A DNA stretch of 64,000 nt, taken from the NCBI RefSeq assembly GCF_030388245.1, contig NZ_CP098362.1, positions 310,001 through 374,000 of the forward strand. The letters are read 5' to 3'. Below, piece by piece: positions 1-7,977 of this stretch. Origin of the DNA: Paracoccus sp. TOH. GTDB taxonomy: Bacteria > Pseudomonadota > Alphaproteobacteria > Rhodobacterales > Rhodobacteraceae. Numbering within the stretch: the first letter of the stretch is position 1; each line of letters opens with the position of its first letter. The position numbers and the translations under genes are program-made. The notes under the pieces were generated by a model. It saw nothing but the letters and a program-made list of their open reading frames with translations, did no database searches and was not told where the DNA came from.

Positions 1-503
1 TCGCGGTTGCCGGTGATCCCGTCGAAGGCCGTGTTGAACATGCGGATGATTTCGGCGCTTTCGTTGCTGACGATGGTATCGCGGGCCGTGTCCCAAAGCA
101 CCGGCACCGTCACCCGGCCCGAGGCGCTGGGATCCACCTTCAGATAAAGCTCGCGCAGGAAGCGCAGGCCGAACAGCCGATCGCCGGTGGTGCCGGGGAA
201 ATCGGCGGCGAAAGTCCAGCCGTCCGACAGCATGTCGGGATGCACGACCGAGATGTCGACATGCGGAACCAGCCCCTTCAGCGCCCGATAGATCAGCGTG
301 CGATGCGCCCATGGGCAGGCATAGGAGACATAGAGATGATAGCGCCCGCTCTCGGCCGCGAAGCCGCCTTCGCCGCTGGGGCCGGGGCTGCCGTCGGGTG
401 TGATCCAGTTGCGATAGGCGGTGACGCTGCTCTGGAAGCGCCCGCCCGCGCTGGCGGTGTCATACCATGCGTCGTGCCAGACGCCATCGACCAGTTGACC
501 CAT
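1..503 (-). CDS. yqjG: Glutathionyl-hydroquinone reductase (YqjG/ECM4 family), C-terminus cut off by the window
   Basis: This family of cytoplasmic glutathione transferases reduces glutathionyl-hydroquinones with glutathione. The visible N-terminal 167 residues contain the thioredoxin-fold active site YACPWAHRT, whose Cys-Pro-Trp-Ala is diagnostic of the group, followed by a family-typical stretch around FLRELYLKVDPS. The ATG at 503 is chosen because AAGGAGG lies about eight bases upstream. It is the second gene after the TrxC-like thioredoxin on the same strand, with 74 bp between them, so the pair may form a small thiol-redox operon. The C-terminal all-helical GST domain lies beyond position 1. 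The family call is firm; the physiological substrate is inferred. Confidence 0.88.
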   Translation of the reverse strand, partial: MGQLVDGVWHDAWYDTASAGGRFQSSVTAYRNWITPDGSPGPSGEGGFAAESGRYHLYVSYACPWAHRTLIYRALKGLVPHVDISVVHPDMLSDGWTFAADFPGTTGDRLFGLRFLRELYLKVDPSASGRVTVPVLWDTARDTIVSNESAEIIRMFNTAFDGITGNR

Positions 504-577
504 CTCGTCCGCCTCCTTGCAGCGTTTCTGCGACCTTGGGGACCAGCATAGCCGACCGGGTCCGGCGGACAACCGGG

Positions 578-1021
578 CTAGCGGCCAAGCTGCCCGCGCG
601 TCCAGCCGACGATGGCCGCCGCATCCATGGCGCCCGATTGCCGGCCGATCTCCTGCCCGCCGCGATAGAGCAGCAGCGTCGGGATGCCGCGGATGCCCAA
701 ACCGGCGGCGGTCTGCGGTTCGGCCTCGGAATTCAGCTTGATCAGCCGGACCTCCGGCTCCAGCATCCCGGCCGCGCGGGCGAATTGCGGCGCCATCATC
801 CGGCAGGGGCCGCACCAGGGCGCCCAGACATCGACGAGCACCGGAATCGAGTTGCGGCCGATCTGGCGTGCGAACATCTGCCCGCCCACATCGGCGGGCT
901 GGCCGGAGAACAGCGGCAGCCGGCATTTGCCGCAACGGCCGGCGCGCGGGTCGTGTCCCGACGGCAGGCGGTTCAGCGCCCCGCAGGCGGGGCAGACGAT
1001 CAGGCTGTCGGTACCGGGCAT
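578..1021 (-). CDS. trxC: TrxC-like thioredoxin (thioredoxin 2) with N-terminal zinc motif
   Basis: A 147-residue cytoplasmic disulfide reductase. The N-terminus has two CxxC pairs (CPAC and CGKC), the zinc-binding knot that separates thioredoxin 2 from thioredoxin 1. The thioredoxin fold follows with the active site WCGPC and the cis-proline segment GIPTLLLY. The reading frame stays open further upstream, but the ATG at 1021 has GGAGG seven bases before it and starts exactly at the zinc motif. It diverges from sqrR across 58 bp that hold a palindrome, so it may be controlled by sulfide or persulfide stress. Family assignment is secure; regulation is inferred. Confidence 0.92.
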   Translation of the reverse strand: MPGTDSLIVCPACGALNRLPSGHDPRAGRCGKCRLPLFSGQPADVGGQMFARQIGRNSIPVLVDVWAPWCGPCRMMAPQFARAAGMLEPEVRLIKLNSEAEPQTAAGLGIRGIPTLLLYRGGQEIGRQSGAMDAAAIVGWTRGQLGR

Positions 1022-1043
1022 GGCCCACCTCCGATGCTTTGTC

Positions 1044-1081
1044 TTGACGATATATTCATATTCTTGTAGGTATGCAAGAAT
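1044..1081. promoter_or_regulatory. Divergent trxC/sqrR promoter region with candidate SqrR operator
   Basis: A perfect inverted repeat ATTCTTG-N8-CAAGAAT lies at 1060-1081 and touches the sqrR start codon. On the plus strand TTGACG (1044-1049) is followed after 17 bp by TAGGTA (1067-1072), a weak -10. On the minus strand TTGCAT (1077-1072) is followed after 17 bp by TATATC (1054-1049). A repressor on the palindrome would cover both. If the forward promoter is right, the sqrR mRNA starts at or next to its ATG and is leaderless. The repeat is seen directly; the promoter assignments are tentative. Confidence 0.5.
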
Positions 1082-1409
1082 GGTAAACGAAACTCTTCCC
1101 GAGCCCGGCCGGATCGACCCAGAAGCCATGCGGAGCGCCGCAGGCGAGGCCAGCGAGTTCTTGAAATCTTTGGGCAATCAGCACCGGCTGATGATCCTTT
1201 GCGCGCTGAGCTCGGGCGAGAAATCGGTGGGCCAGCTGGCCGGATTCCTTGGCATCCGCGACTCCACGGTGTCGCAACACCTGGCGCTGCTTCGGCGCGA
1301 CCGGATCATCTCGGGCCGGCGCGAGGGGCAGGTGATCTGGTATCGCATCGACAGCCAACCCGCCCGCCGCGTCATGGCGGTGCTTTACGAAAGTTTCTGC
1401 GCCGCCTGA
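1080..1409 (+). CDS. sqrR: SqrR/BigR-type persulfide-sensing ArsR-family repressor
   Basis: A 109-residue winged-helix repressor. Cysteines stand at positions 41 (LMILCAL) and 107 (ESFCAA, the third residue from the end), the same two positions that form the sulfane-sulfur-sensing bridge in Rhodobacter capsulatus SqrR. The recognition helix region is IRDSTVSQHLALLRR. The ATG at 1080 is used because the upstream in-frame extension would run through the divergent promoter. It faces the sulfur operon at 1385-5057, the usual BigR/SqrR target, and its last 25 bp overlap the 3' end of the convergent SulP gene. The predicted role is to derepress persulfide detoxification when sulfide is present. Confidence 0.9.
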   Translation: MVNETLPEPGRIDPEAMRSAAGEASEFLKSLGNQHRLMILCALSSGEKSVGQLAGFLGIRDSTVSQHLALLRRDRIISGRREGQVIWYRIDSQPARRVMAVLYESFCAA

Positions 1410-3121
1410 TCACCGGTGCCGCGCAGGGTGCGGATCGCCTCGTGCTGGCTCAGGAAAACCCGCCCCGACAGGTGGCGCAGGAAGTCGCAGCGCTGCAGCC
1501 GGTCCATCACCGGCCCCTTGACCTCGGACAGGTGCAGCTTGATCCCGCCCTCGGCCAGCCGGCGGTTGATTTCCGCCAGGCTTTCCAGCGCGCTGGCGTC
1601 GATGTCGTTCACCGCCGGGCACATCAGCACCACATGGCGGACCTGCGGGTGCTCGGCCACCAGCGCGGCGATGCGGTCTTCGAGAAAACGCGAATTGGCG
1701 AAATACAGGCTTTCATCGACGCGCAGCGACAGGATCTCGGGCCAGGTGATGACCTCGTGGCGGTCGACATTGCGGAAATGCTCGGTCCCCGGCACCTGGC
1801 CGACCACCGCCGAATGCGGGCGCGCGCTGCGGTAAAGCTGCATGACCAGCGACAGGATCACCCCGGCGCTGATGCCCTGTTCGACCCCCACCAGCAGCGT
1901 GACCAGGATCGTCGCCGCCATGGCCAGGAAATCGCGTGGCGAATAGGCCAGCACGCGGGCCAGGGCGCGCAGATCGACCAGCGACAGAACCGCCAGGATG
2001 ATCGTCGCGGCCAGCACGGCCTGCGGCAGGTCGGCAAGTTGCGGGGTCAGGAACAGTGCCGCCAGCGCGATGCCGATGGCGGTAAAGGCGCCCGCCGCCG
2101 GGGTCTGCGCCCCCGCGTCATGGTTCACCACCGAGCGGGCGAAGCCGCCGGTGACCGGATAGCCGCCGGACAGCCCGGCGGCGATATTGGCGGCGCCAAG
2201 GCCGATCAGCTCCTGGTCCGGGGCGATGCGCTCGCGCCGCCGCGCCGCCAGGGTCTGCCCGACCGAGACCGACTCGACGAAGCCCACCACCGAGATCAGC
2301 AGCGCCGCCGGGGCCAGTGCCGGCAGCAGCTCGGGGGGCAGTACGGGCAGGCCGGGCCGGGGCAGTCCCTGCGGGATCGCGCCGACCAGCGCGACGCCCC
2401 GTTCATCCAGGTCCAGCGCCCGGACCAGCAGGATCGAGACGGCGATGGCAAGGATGGGTGCCGCGCGGGCCAGCATGTCGGCCAGCCAGCCGGGCAGGCC
2501 GGCGCCTGTCAGGCCGGACCGCGCCCAAAGTCGCGCGGCCCAGAGAAAGGCCAGCGCGCCAAGCCCGATGGCCAGCGTCCAAGGATTGGTGCGGCCGATC
2601 TGCGCGGCAAGCGCCGGGACGATCTCGACCAGCGTGGCGCCTGCGGCTTCGATGCCGAGAATATGCCTGACCTGCCCGGCGGCGATCAGGATGCCCGAGG
2701 CGGTGATGAAGCCGGAAATCACCGGATGGCTCAGGAAATTCGCCAGGAAGCCCAGCCGGAGGATGCCTGCGACGACCAGCATGGCGCCCGAAAGCAGCGC
2801 CAGCCCGGCGGCGGCGACCAGCGGATTTGCCAGCCCCTGGGCAACCACCGGCCCGATGGCCGAAGCGGTCATCAGCGACACCACCGCCACCGGTCCCACA
2901 GCCAGCACCCGCGAGGTGCCGAAGACGGCATAGGCCACCAGCGGCAGGATCGAGGCGTAGAGCCCGACCTCGGGCGGCAGGTTGGCAAGCATCGCATAGG
3001 CGAGGCTTTGCGGGATCAGCATGATCGTCACGATCGCCGCGGCCAGCAGGTCGGCGCGCAGCGTCGCGCCGTCATAGCCGCGCGTCCAGTGCAGCGGCAA
3101 CAGGCGATGGCTGGGCATCAT
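1385..3121 (-). CDS. SulP-family anion transporter with C-terminal STAS domain
   Basis: A 578-residue inner-membrane protein. The first 400 residues hold the hydrophobic SulP/SLC26 core, with the early motif PQSLAYAMLANLPPEVGLYAS typical of sulfate-type permeases and further membrane segments. A cytoplasmic STAS domain follows at about 440-560 (VLMCPAVNDIDASALESL). The start codon overlaps the stop of the upstream YeeE-like gene as ATGA, indicating translational coupling. Being last in the persulfide operon, it probably exports or imports sulfite, sulfate or a related oxyanion, though substrates of SulP proteins (bicarbonate, dicarboxylates and others) cannot be read from sequence. Confidence 0.9.
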   Translation of the reverse strand: MMPSHRLLPLHWTRGYDGATLRADLLAAAIVTIMLIPQSLAYAMLANLPPEVGLYASILPLVAYAVFGTSRVLAVGPVAVVSLMTASAIGPVVAQGLANPLVAAAGLALLSGAMLVVAGILRLGFLANFLSHPVISGFITASGILIAAGQVRHILGIEAAGATLVEIVPALAAQIGRTNPWTLAIGLGALAFLWAARLWARSGLTGAGLPGWLADMLARAAPILAIAVSILLVRALDLDERGVALVGAIPQGLPRPGLPVLPPELLPALAPAALLISVVGFVESVSVGQTLAARRRERIAPDQELIGLGAANIAAGLSGGYPVTGGFARSVVNHDAGAQTPAAGAFTAIGIALAALFLTPQLADLPQAVLAATIILAVLSLVDLRALARVLAYSPRDFLAMAATILVTLLVGVEQGISAGVILSLVMQLYRSARPHSAVVGQVPGTEHFRNVDRHEVITWPEILSLRVDESLYFANSRFLEDRIAALVAEHPQVRHVVLMCPAVNDIDASALESLAEINRRLAEGGIKLHLSEVKGPVMDRLQRCDFLRHLSGRVFLSQHEAIRTLRGTGDQAAQKLS

Positions 3122-3525
3122 GAGCGCAGCCAGCGCGTCACGGCGATGCCGGCCCCCATCGCGATGACGAAGATCGCCGCGTCGGGCTGGCCGAGACCAA
3201 GCGCGGGAACCGCGCCTCCGGGGCAGAAGCCGGCGATGCCCCAGCCGATGCCGAACAGCGCCGAGCCGCCAATCAGCGCCGGATCGAGATCCCGCCGCGT
3301 CGGCAGGTGGAACCGCGGCGCAAGCAGCGGCTGCCGGCGGTTCAGCACCAGGCGGTAGCCGACGAAGGTCACAGCCAGCGCCCCGGCCATGACCAAGCCC
3401 AGCGACGGATCCCAGGCCCCCGCGAGGTCGAAGAAATTCAGCACCTTGGCCGGGTTGATCATGCCGGACAGCGCGATGCCGGCACCAAAGATCAGCCCGG
3501 CCAGCAGGGCGGCGAGAACCGGCAT
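3118..3525 (-). CDS. YeeE/YedE-family (DUF6691) sulfur-compound transporter half, second copy
   Basis: A 135-residue membrane protein with about four hydrophobic segments. It carries the conserved cysteine motif GFCPGGA (residues near 100), which in the YeeE/YedE family is thought to pass thiosulfate or persulfide sulfur across the membrane. Together with the adjacent 145-residue paralog it corresponds to the paired half-size PmpA/PmpB-type proteins of bigR operons. It starts one base after the upstream stop and overlaps the SulP start by 4 bp, so all are co-translated. The family is certain; the transported species is inferred. Confidence 0.87.
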   Translation of the reverse strand: MPVLAALLAGLIFGAGIALSGMINPAKVLNFFDLAGAWDPSLGLVMAGALAVTFVGYRLVLNRRQPLLAPRFHLPTRRDLDPALIGGSALFGIGWGIAGFCPGGAVPALGLGQPDAAIFVIAMGAGIAVTRWLRS

Positions 3526-3526
3526 C

Positions 3527-3964
3527 TCAGAATCCTCCGATCACATGGCGGATGACGTAGACCGTGGCGAAGGCGGTCAGCATGAAGGTCAGCGTCGCCA
3601 CCAGCGAACGGGGCGACAACCGCGCATTGCCGCAGACCCCGTGCCCCGAGGTGCAGCCGCCGCCATAGGTCACGCCGATCCCGACCATCAGGCCGCCCAG
3701 CACCAGCAGCGGCCGCGGCACCGGGCTGTCGAAGGGCACCGGCGCGCCAAGCGCCAGCATCAGCGCCGGTGCGGCGACCGCGCCCAGCAGGAAGGCGGCG
3801 CGCCAGCCGCGGCCCTGCCGGCCTTGATCCCCGCCGCCGGGCAGCAGACCGGCGATGATGCCGGTCATGCCCGCGACCCGGCCGATCAGCGCCATCAGCA
3901 GCACGGCTGCCAGCCCGATCAGTGCCCCGCCAAGGGCGGATTGCAGAGGGGTGAACACGGTCAT
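3527..3964 (-). CDS. YeeE/YedE-family sulfur-compound transporter half, first copy
   Basis: A 145-residue membrane protein containing the signature [12 protein letters not shown], the double-cysteine motif of YeeE/YedE sulfur carriers, between hydrophobic segments. The start at 3964 is fixed by a 4-bp ATGA overlap with the upstream DUF2892 gene. Its partner at 3118-3525 supplies the other half, so the functional transporter is probably a heteromer of the two. Its place downstream of a persulfide-dioxygenase-like enzyme and an SqrR repressor points to sulfane-sulfur handling during sulfide exposure. Confidence 0.87.
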   Translation of the reverse strand: MTVFTPLQSALGGALIGLAAVLLMALIGRVAGMTGIIAGLLPGGGDQGRQGRGWRAAFLLGAVAAPALMLALGAPVPFDSPVPRPLLVLGGLMVGIGVTYGGGCTSGHGVCGNARLSPRSLVATLTFMLTAFATVYVIRHVIGGF

Positions 3965-4164
3965 TTGCGGCCGCAGGTGCTGAGGCCGAACAGCGCATAG
4001 GCCGGGCAGGTGCGGGCCAGCGCGGTGACGACCAGCGCCGCGCCGACCGCCAGGCTGAGCCATTTCCCGAAGCCAGCCAGCCCGGCCAGGAAAGGCAGCA
4101 GGATCAGCAGTATACCCAAAACCAGCCGCAGCGAACGGTCGATGCTTCCGACATTGGCTTTCAT
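3961..4164 (-). CDS. DUF2892 (YgaP transmembrane-like) small membrane protein
   Basis: A 67-residue protein with two hydrophobic segments (about residues 12-30 and 36-50) and cysteines at 53 and 64 (RTCPAYALFGLSTCG). This is the DUF2892 fold, also found as the membrane anchor of YgaP-type rhodaneses. The ATG at 4164 has GGGAGAG upstream, and the stop overlaps the next ATG. It lies 17 bp after the persulfide-dioxygenase-like gene. Its exact role is unknown; the paired cysteines and the context suggest anchoring or sulfur relay at the membrane. Confidence 0.85.
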   Translation of the reverse strand: MKANVGSIDRSLRLVLGILLILLPFLAGLAGFGKWLSLAVGAALVVTALARTCPAYALFGLSTCGRK

Positions 4165-4181
4165 CGTTACTCTCCCTTGGT

Positions 4182-5057
4182 TCAATCCCAGGCCGCCTGC
4201 AGCAGGTCCAGCGGAATCTTGAGATAGCGGCGGCCGTTCGCCTCGGGCTCGGGAAGGCGGCCGGCATTGGCATTGACCTGCAGCGCGTGCAGGATCAGCT
4301 TGGGCATGGGTAGGGTCTTGTCCCGCGCCTCGCGCAGGGCGACGAAGCGGGCCTCGTCCATGCCGGCGACATGCGGGTTCTTGCGCTTCTGCTCGGCCAC
4401 GGTGGATTCCCAGCGCGGCTCGCGTCCGCCCTGGCAATAGTCGTGGCCGGTGAAGATCCGGGTCTCGTCCGGCAGGGCCAGGATGGCCTGGACCGAGCGC
4501 CACAGCACATGCGCATCGCCGCCGGGAAAATCGGCCCGCGCGGTGCCGCTGTCGGGCATGAACAGCGTGTCATGCACGAAGGCCGCGTCGCCGATGACAT
4601 AGGTGATCGAGGCCAGCGTATGGCCGGGCGAGAACATCACATGCGCGGGGATCTTGCCGACGCTGAACCGCTCGCCCTCGGCGAAGAGCCTGTCCCATTG
4701 CGAGCCGTCGGCGGGAAAGTCCGGCCAGTGGTAATAGCCTTTCCACAGCTTCTGCACCTCGGTCACCTTCTCGCCGATGGCGGTCGGGGCGCCGGTCCGG
4801 CGCTTGAGGTAATCGGCGGCCGAGAAATGGTCGGCATGGGGATGGGTGTCCAGAATCCACTGCACCTCGTAGCCCCTTTCGGCGACGAACCGCAGGATCC
4901 GGTCGGCCTGGATCGTCGCCGTGGCGCCGGATTTCTCGTCGTAATCCAGCACCGGATCGATGATCGCGCATTGCTTCGTCTGGGGATCGGCCACGACATA
5001 TTGCACCGATCCGGTGCGCGCCTCGTAGAACCCTGTCACTTCCGGGGCCGTGGTCAT
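4182..5057 (-). CDS. blh: Metallo-beta-lactamase-fold persulfide dioxygenase-like protein (Blh/ETHE1 type)
   Basis: A 291-residue enzyme predicted to oxidise glutathione persulfide to sulfite with an iron centre. The metal-binding motif THPHADH is at residues 71-77 (His72, His74, Asp76, His77), with further ligands in SPGHT, HDTLF and FTGHDY. It corresponds to the catalytic half of Blh proteins of bigR operons but lacks the N-terminal DUF442 (rhodanese-like phosphatase) domain often fused to it. AGAGG seven bases before ATG 5057 supports the start. As first gene of the sulfur operon under a palindromic site, it is the likely main SqrR target. Confidence 0.88.
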   Translation of the reverse strand: MTTAPEVTGFYEARTGSVQYVVADPQTKQCAIIDPVLDYDEKSGATATIQADRILRFVAERGYEVQWILDTHPHADHFSAADYLKRRTGAPTAIGEKVTEVQKLWKGYYHWPDFPADGSQWDRLFAEGERFSVGKIPAHVMFSPGHTLASITYVIGDAAFVHDTLFMPDSGTARADFPGGDAHVLWRSVQAILALPDETRIFTGHDYCQGGREPRWESTVAEQKRKNPHVAGMDEARFVALREARDKTLPMPKLILHALQVNANAGRLPEPEANGRRYLKIPLDLLQAAWD

Positions 5058-5104
5058 GGGAAAACCTCTTGATATGATCGCGGGATCTGGAATTTCCTCC
5101 CCCC

Positions 5105-5128
5105 ATATATTCGCTTATGCGAAGATAT
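5105..5128 (-). promoter_or_regulatory. Candidate SqrR operator upstream of the sulfur operon
   Basis: The sequence is a near-perfect inverted repeat with arms TTCGC and GCGAA around TTAT, flanked on each side by ATAT, and contains ATTC-N8-GAA. It sits about 50 bp upstream of the first gene, where an operator or promoter is expected, and shares the ATTC/GAA outer bases with the palindrome next to sqrR. The symmetry is visible; binding by SqrR is inferred. Confidence 0.5.
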
Positions 5129-5172
5129 GCAATAGCGGGATACGCGGTGAATCCGCCATGGCCGGCCGCAGG

Positions 5173-5198
5173 AAAAGGCCGGGCTTTGCGGCCCGGCC
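5173..5198 (-). terminator. Rho-independent terminator of the creatine transport operon
   Basis: Read on the minus strand, an 8-bp perfect stem GGCCGGGC/GCCCGGCC with a 6-base loop is followed directly by TTTT. It lies about 30 bp after the stop codon of the MHS transporter, so it should end the creatinase-transporter transcript before the sulfur operon begins. Confidence 0.75.
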
Positions 5199-5226
5199 TG
5201 GTCTGAAAAAAACGGGAGGCCGCCGG

Positions 5227-6549
5227 TCAGTCTTCCAGCGGCTTGCCGGCGGTTTCGCGGGCCAGCAGCATGGCGATCAGCGCCAGCCCGGCGGCGCCGA
5301 CCAGGTACCATGCCGGGGCCAGCTTGCTGCCGGTGGCGCCGATCAGCCAGGTCGCCACGAAGGGCGCCGTGCCGCCGAACAGCGCATTGGCGGCGTTGAA
5401 GCTGAAGGCGAAGCCGGAATAGCGCACGCGGGTCGGGAAGATCTCGGACAGGAAGCAGGGCAGCGTGCCGTCGTTGATGGTCAGCAGCGCGCCGAAGGCG
5501 ATCTGGATCAGCACGATGGTGACGAAGCCCGCGCCGTCGAGCATCCGGAACAGCGGCACCGTCAGCAGGATGAACAGCACCGAGGCGGTGATCAGCGCCG
5601 TCTTGCGGCCGAAGCGGTCGGAAAGCTGGCCCATCAGGAAGATCAGGAAGATGTAGACGGCAAGCGACAGGCTGGCGGCGATGAAGGATTCCGTATGCCC
5701 CATGCCCATCTCGGTCGAAAGATAGGTCGGCATATAGCTGAGGATCAGATAGAAGCCCACGGCGTTCAGGCAGGTGGCGCCGAAGGCGATGGCGATCTGT
5801 CGGCCGTGGTTGCCGAACAGCTCGCGGATCGGCGTGCGCTCGAGGTGATGCGCCTGTTCCAGTTCGCGGAACCTGGGCGTATCCTCGAGCCGCAGCCGGA
5901 TATAGAGCCCGACCAGCCCCAGCGGCAGCGCCAGCAGGAAGGGCAGGCGCCAGCCATAGGCCTGCATCTGCGCCTCGTTCAGCAGCCAGAACAGCGCCGC
6001 CGACATCAGCGACCCGGCCAGAAGCCCCGCCGCGGTCGAGGCGGGCACGATGCTGGTATACAGCCCGCGGCGATGCGTCGGCGCATATTCGGCAATGAAC
6101 GAGGTCGCCCCGGCATATTCGCCCGAGGCCGAGAAGCCCTGGACCATGCGCACCAGCAGCAGCAGGATCGGCGCGGCGATGCCGATCTGGTGGTAATCGG
6201 GCAGCAGCGCGATGACCGTGGTGGCCCCCGACATGATCAGGATCGACCAGGACAGCGCCGTGCGCCGGCCGACCCGGTCGCCGATCGCGCCCCAGATGAT
6301 GCCGCCCAGCGGCCGGATCACGAAGGAAATGGCGAAAACCGCATAGGTGGCCAGCAGGGCGCTGCCCGGCGCGATGTCGGGAAAGAAGGCGGCGGCGATC
6401 ACCGTCGCGAAATAGCCATAGGACGCATAGTCGAACCATTCGACGAAATTGCCGATGAAGCTGGCGCCCAAGACCTTTTTCAGCACGGTCTGCGAGCCGT
6501 CGGCATCATCGGTCCGGGCGGCCGCTGGCGCGGCCACGGAATGTGACAT
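5227..6549 (-). CDS. MFS transporter of the metabolite:H+ symporter (ProP-like) family, probable creatine importer
   Basis: A 440-residue inner-membrane symporter with twelve expected membrane segments. It has the family hallmarks NFVEWFDYASYGYFA near residue 35 and GDRVGRR in the first cytoplasmic loop, repeated as SDRFGRK in the middle. The ATG at 6549 follows a clear GGGAGGAAAA. The gene lies 95 bp downstream of creatinase on the same strand with a strong hairpin in the gap. Relatives carry proline, betaine, citrate or ketoglutarate; creatine as substrate is inferred from the neighbour only. Confidence 0.88.
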   Translation of the reverse strand: MSHSVAAPAAARTDDADGSQTVLKKVLGASFIGNFVEWFDYASYGYFATVIAAAFFPDIAPGSALLATYAVFAISFVIRPLGGIIWGAIGDRVGRRTALSWSILIMSGATTVIALLPDYHQIGIAAPILLLLVRMVQGFSASGEYAGATSFIAEYAPTHRRGLYTSIVPASTAAGLLAGSLMSAALFWLLNEAQMQAYGWRLPFLLALPLGLVGLYIRLRLEDTPRFRELEQAHHLERTPIRELFGNHGRQIAIAFGATCLNAVGFYLILSYMPTYLSTEMGMGHTESFIAASLSLAVYIFLIFLMGQLSDRFGRKTALITASVLFILLTVPLFRMLDGAGFVTIVLIQIAFGALLTINDGTLPCFLSEIFPTRVRYSGFAFSFNAANALFGGTAPFVATWLIGATGSKLAPAWYLVGAAGLALIAMLLARETAGKPLED

Positions 6550-6605
6550 GATTTTCCTCCCTTGGGATTTTGTGCCGGCCCCTCCTGCCGGCGCGCATGA
6601 TGCGA

Positions 6606-6638
6606 AGCGGCCCGCCTGGCGGATGCCGGCGGGCCGCT
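6606..6638 (-). other. Intercistronic hairpin between creatinase and transporter genes
   Basis: A perfect 11-bp stem (AGCGGCCCGCC with GGCGGGCCGCT) and an 11-base loop lie between the creatinase stop and the transporter start. No T-run follows in either direction. It could partly terminate or stabilise the upstream mRNA and so set enzyme above transporter expression; that function is inferred. Confidence 0.55.
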
Positions 6639-6644
6639 GGGGGA

Positions 6645-7874
6645 TCAGGCTGCCTTGGCCTTGCCCGTCACGATCAGATGCTCGGGGCCGTAGGGGAAGC
6701 CGGTGATGTTGCGGTTGCCGGCCTCCTCGATCACCAGGATGTCGTGTTCGCGGTAGCCGCCGGCCCCGGGCATGTCCTCGGGGATGGTGATCATCGGCTC
6801 CATCGAGACCACCATGCCGGGCTCCAGAACGGTGTCGCAATCCTCGCGCAGTTCCAGCCCGGCCTCGCGGCCGTAATAGTGGCAGAGCACGCCGAAGCTG
6901 TGGCCATAGCCGAAGCTGCGGTATTGCAGCAGGTTCTCGGCCGCATACATCTCGTTCAGTTCTGCGGCGATCTCCGAGCATTTCTTGCCCGGCACAAGCA
7001 GTTCCTTGCCGCGGTCATGGACCTTGCAGTTGAACTCCCACAGCCGGATATGCTCGTCGCTGGCATGTTCGGCGAACAGCGTGCGCTCCAGCGCGACATA
7101 ATAGCCGGCAACCATCGGGAAGCAGTTCAGCGACAGGATGTCGCCGGCCTCGATCCGGCGCGAGGTGACGGGGTTGTGGGCGCCGTCGGTGTTGATGCCC
7201 GACTGGAACCAGGTCCAGGTGTCCAGCAGTTCGGCATGCGGCCAGGTTCTGGCGATCTCGCGCACCATGGCGGCGGTGGAATGCAGCGCCACCTCGTGCT
7301 CGGGCACCCCCACCGCCGTCGCCTCGACGCAGGCGGCGCCGCCGACATCGGCGATGCGGGCCATCTCGGTGATATGGGCGATCTCTTCGGCCGACTTGAC
7401 CATGCGCAGCCGCATGGCGGGGGCGGCGATGTCGACGAACTCGACGCCGGGAAACTCCGCCTTCAGCAGCTTCAGCAGGTCGATGTTCACATGGTCGAAC
7501 TCGATGCCGATGCGCTTGGCGGCGCCGACCAGCTGGCGGATGGCGTGGAAGTAATTGTCCTTCTGCCAGTCGGTATAGGTAAGGTTGCCGCCGAAGGTGC
7601 GCCGCCAGGGCTGGCCGCCGTCGATGCCGGCGCTGATCGAGGTCGCCTTGTCATGGTCGACCAGGAAGCCGTAGCGGCGGCCGAACTGGCAATACAGGAA
7701 GTCCGCGTAATAGTTGATGTTGTGATACGAGGTGAACAGCGCCGCGTCGATGCCGGCCTGTGCCATATGCGCCCGGATTGCGTCCAGGCGGCGCTGCATC
7801 TCGGCTGCCGAGAAGGTCGGCTGCGCCTTCCGCCCGTTGCCGACATAGTTCTGCAGTCTTTCGCGTTCGGTCAT
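6645..7874 (-). CDS. Creatinase (creatine amidinohydrolase)
   Basis: A 409-residue cytoplasmic enzyme that hydrolyses creatine to sarcosine and urea. It follows the Pseudomonas putida enzyme closely as I remember that sequence: FTSYHNINYYADFLYCQFGR and SANIDGGQPWRRT-like stretches in the N-terminal domain, and the pita-bread (M24) domain with DTWTWFQSGINTDGAHNP, the catalytic-histidine region FGYGHSFG and SMEPMITIPEDMPGAGGYRE. Metal ligands of true aminopeptidases are replaced, as in other creatinases. GGGAGA precedes ATG 7874. The divergent LysR gene is the likely regulator and the downstream MHS symporter the likely importer. No sarcosine oxidase or urease is present here, so the products are handled elsewhere. 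Confidence 0.95.
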   Translation of the reverse strand: MTERERLQNYVGNGRKAQPTFSAAEMQRRLDAIRAHMAQAGIDAALFTSYHNINYYADFLYCQFGRRYGFLVDHDKATSISAGIDGGQPWRRTFGGNLTYTDWQKDNYFHAIRQLVGAAKRIGIEFDHVNIDLLKLLKAEFPGVEFVDIAAPAMRLRMVKSAEEIAHITEMARIADVGGAACVEATAVGVPEHEVALHSTAAMVREIARTWPHAELLDTWTWFQSGINTDGAHNPVTSRRIEAGDILSLNCFPMVAGYYVALERTLFAEHASDEHIRLWEFNCKVHDRGKELLVPGKKCSEIAAELNEMYAAENLLQYRSFGYGHSFGVLCHYYGREAGLELREDCDTVLEPGMVVSMEPMITIPEDMPGAGGYREHDILVIEEAGNRNITGFPYGPEHLIVTGKAKAA

Positions 7875-7941
7875 CTATGGTCTCCCAGTTAGGTTTCGTT
7901 CAGATTGCCGTCGCATTTGCCCTGCGTCAAAAGACCATTTA

Positions 7942-7956
7942 TAATCAAACCGATTA
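7942..7956. promoter_or_regulatory. Inverted repeat between creatinase and its LysR regulator
   Basis: TAATC-N5-GATTA stands in an AT-rich stretch about 22 bp before the LysR start, in the 103-bp divergent spacer. Short dyads of this type are typical LysR-regulator sites. Autoregulation and creatinase activation from here are inferred. Confidence 0.45.
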
Positions 7957-7977
7957 GAAATTCTTATCCGAGGCACC

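Noticed and set aside
1199..3358. Very long open frame (over 700 codons) antisense to the SulP transporter
   Set aside because: It is rich in Arg, Gln, Asp and Gly with no domain, a typical mirror frame of a GC-rich gene; the SulP protein on the other strand is unmistakable.
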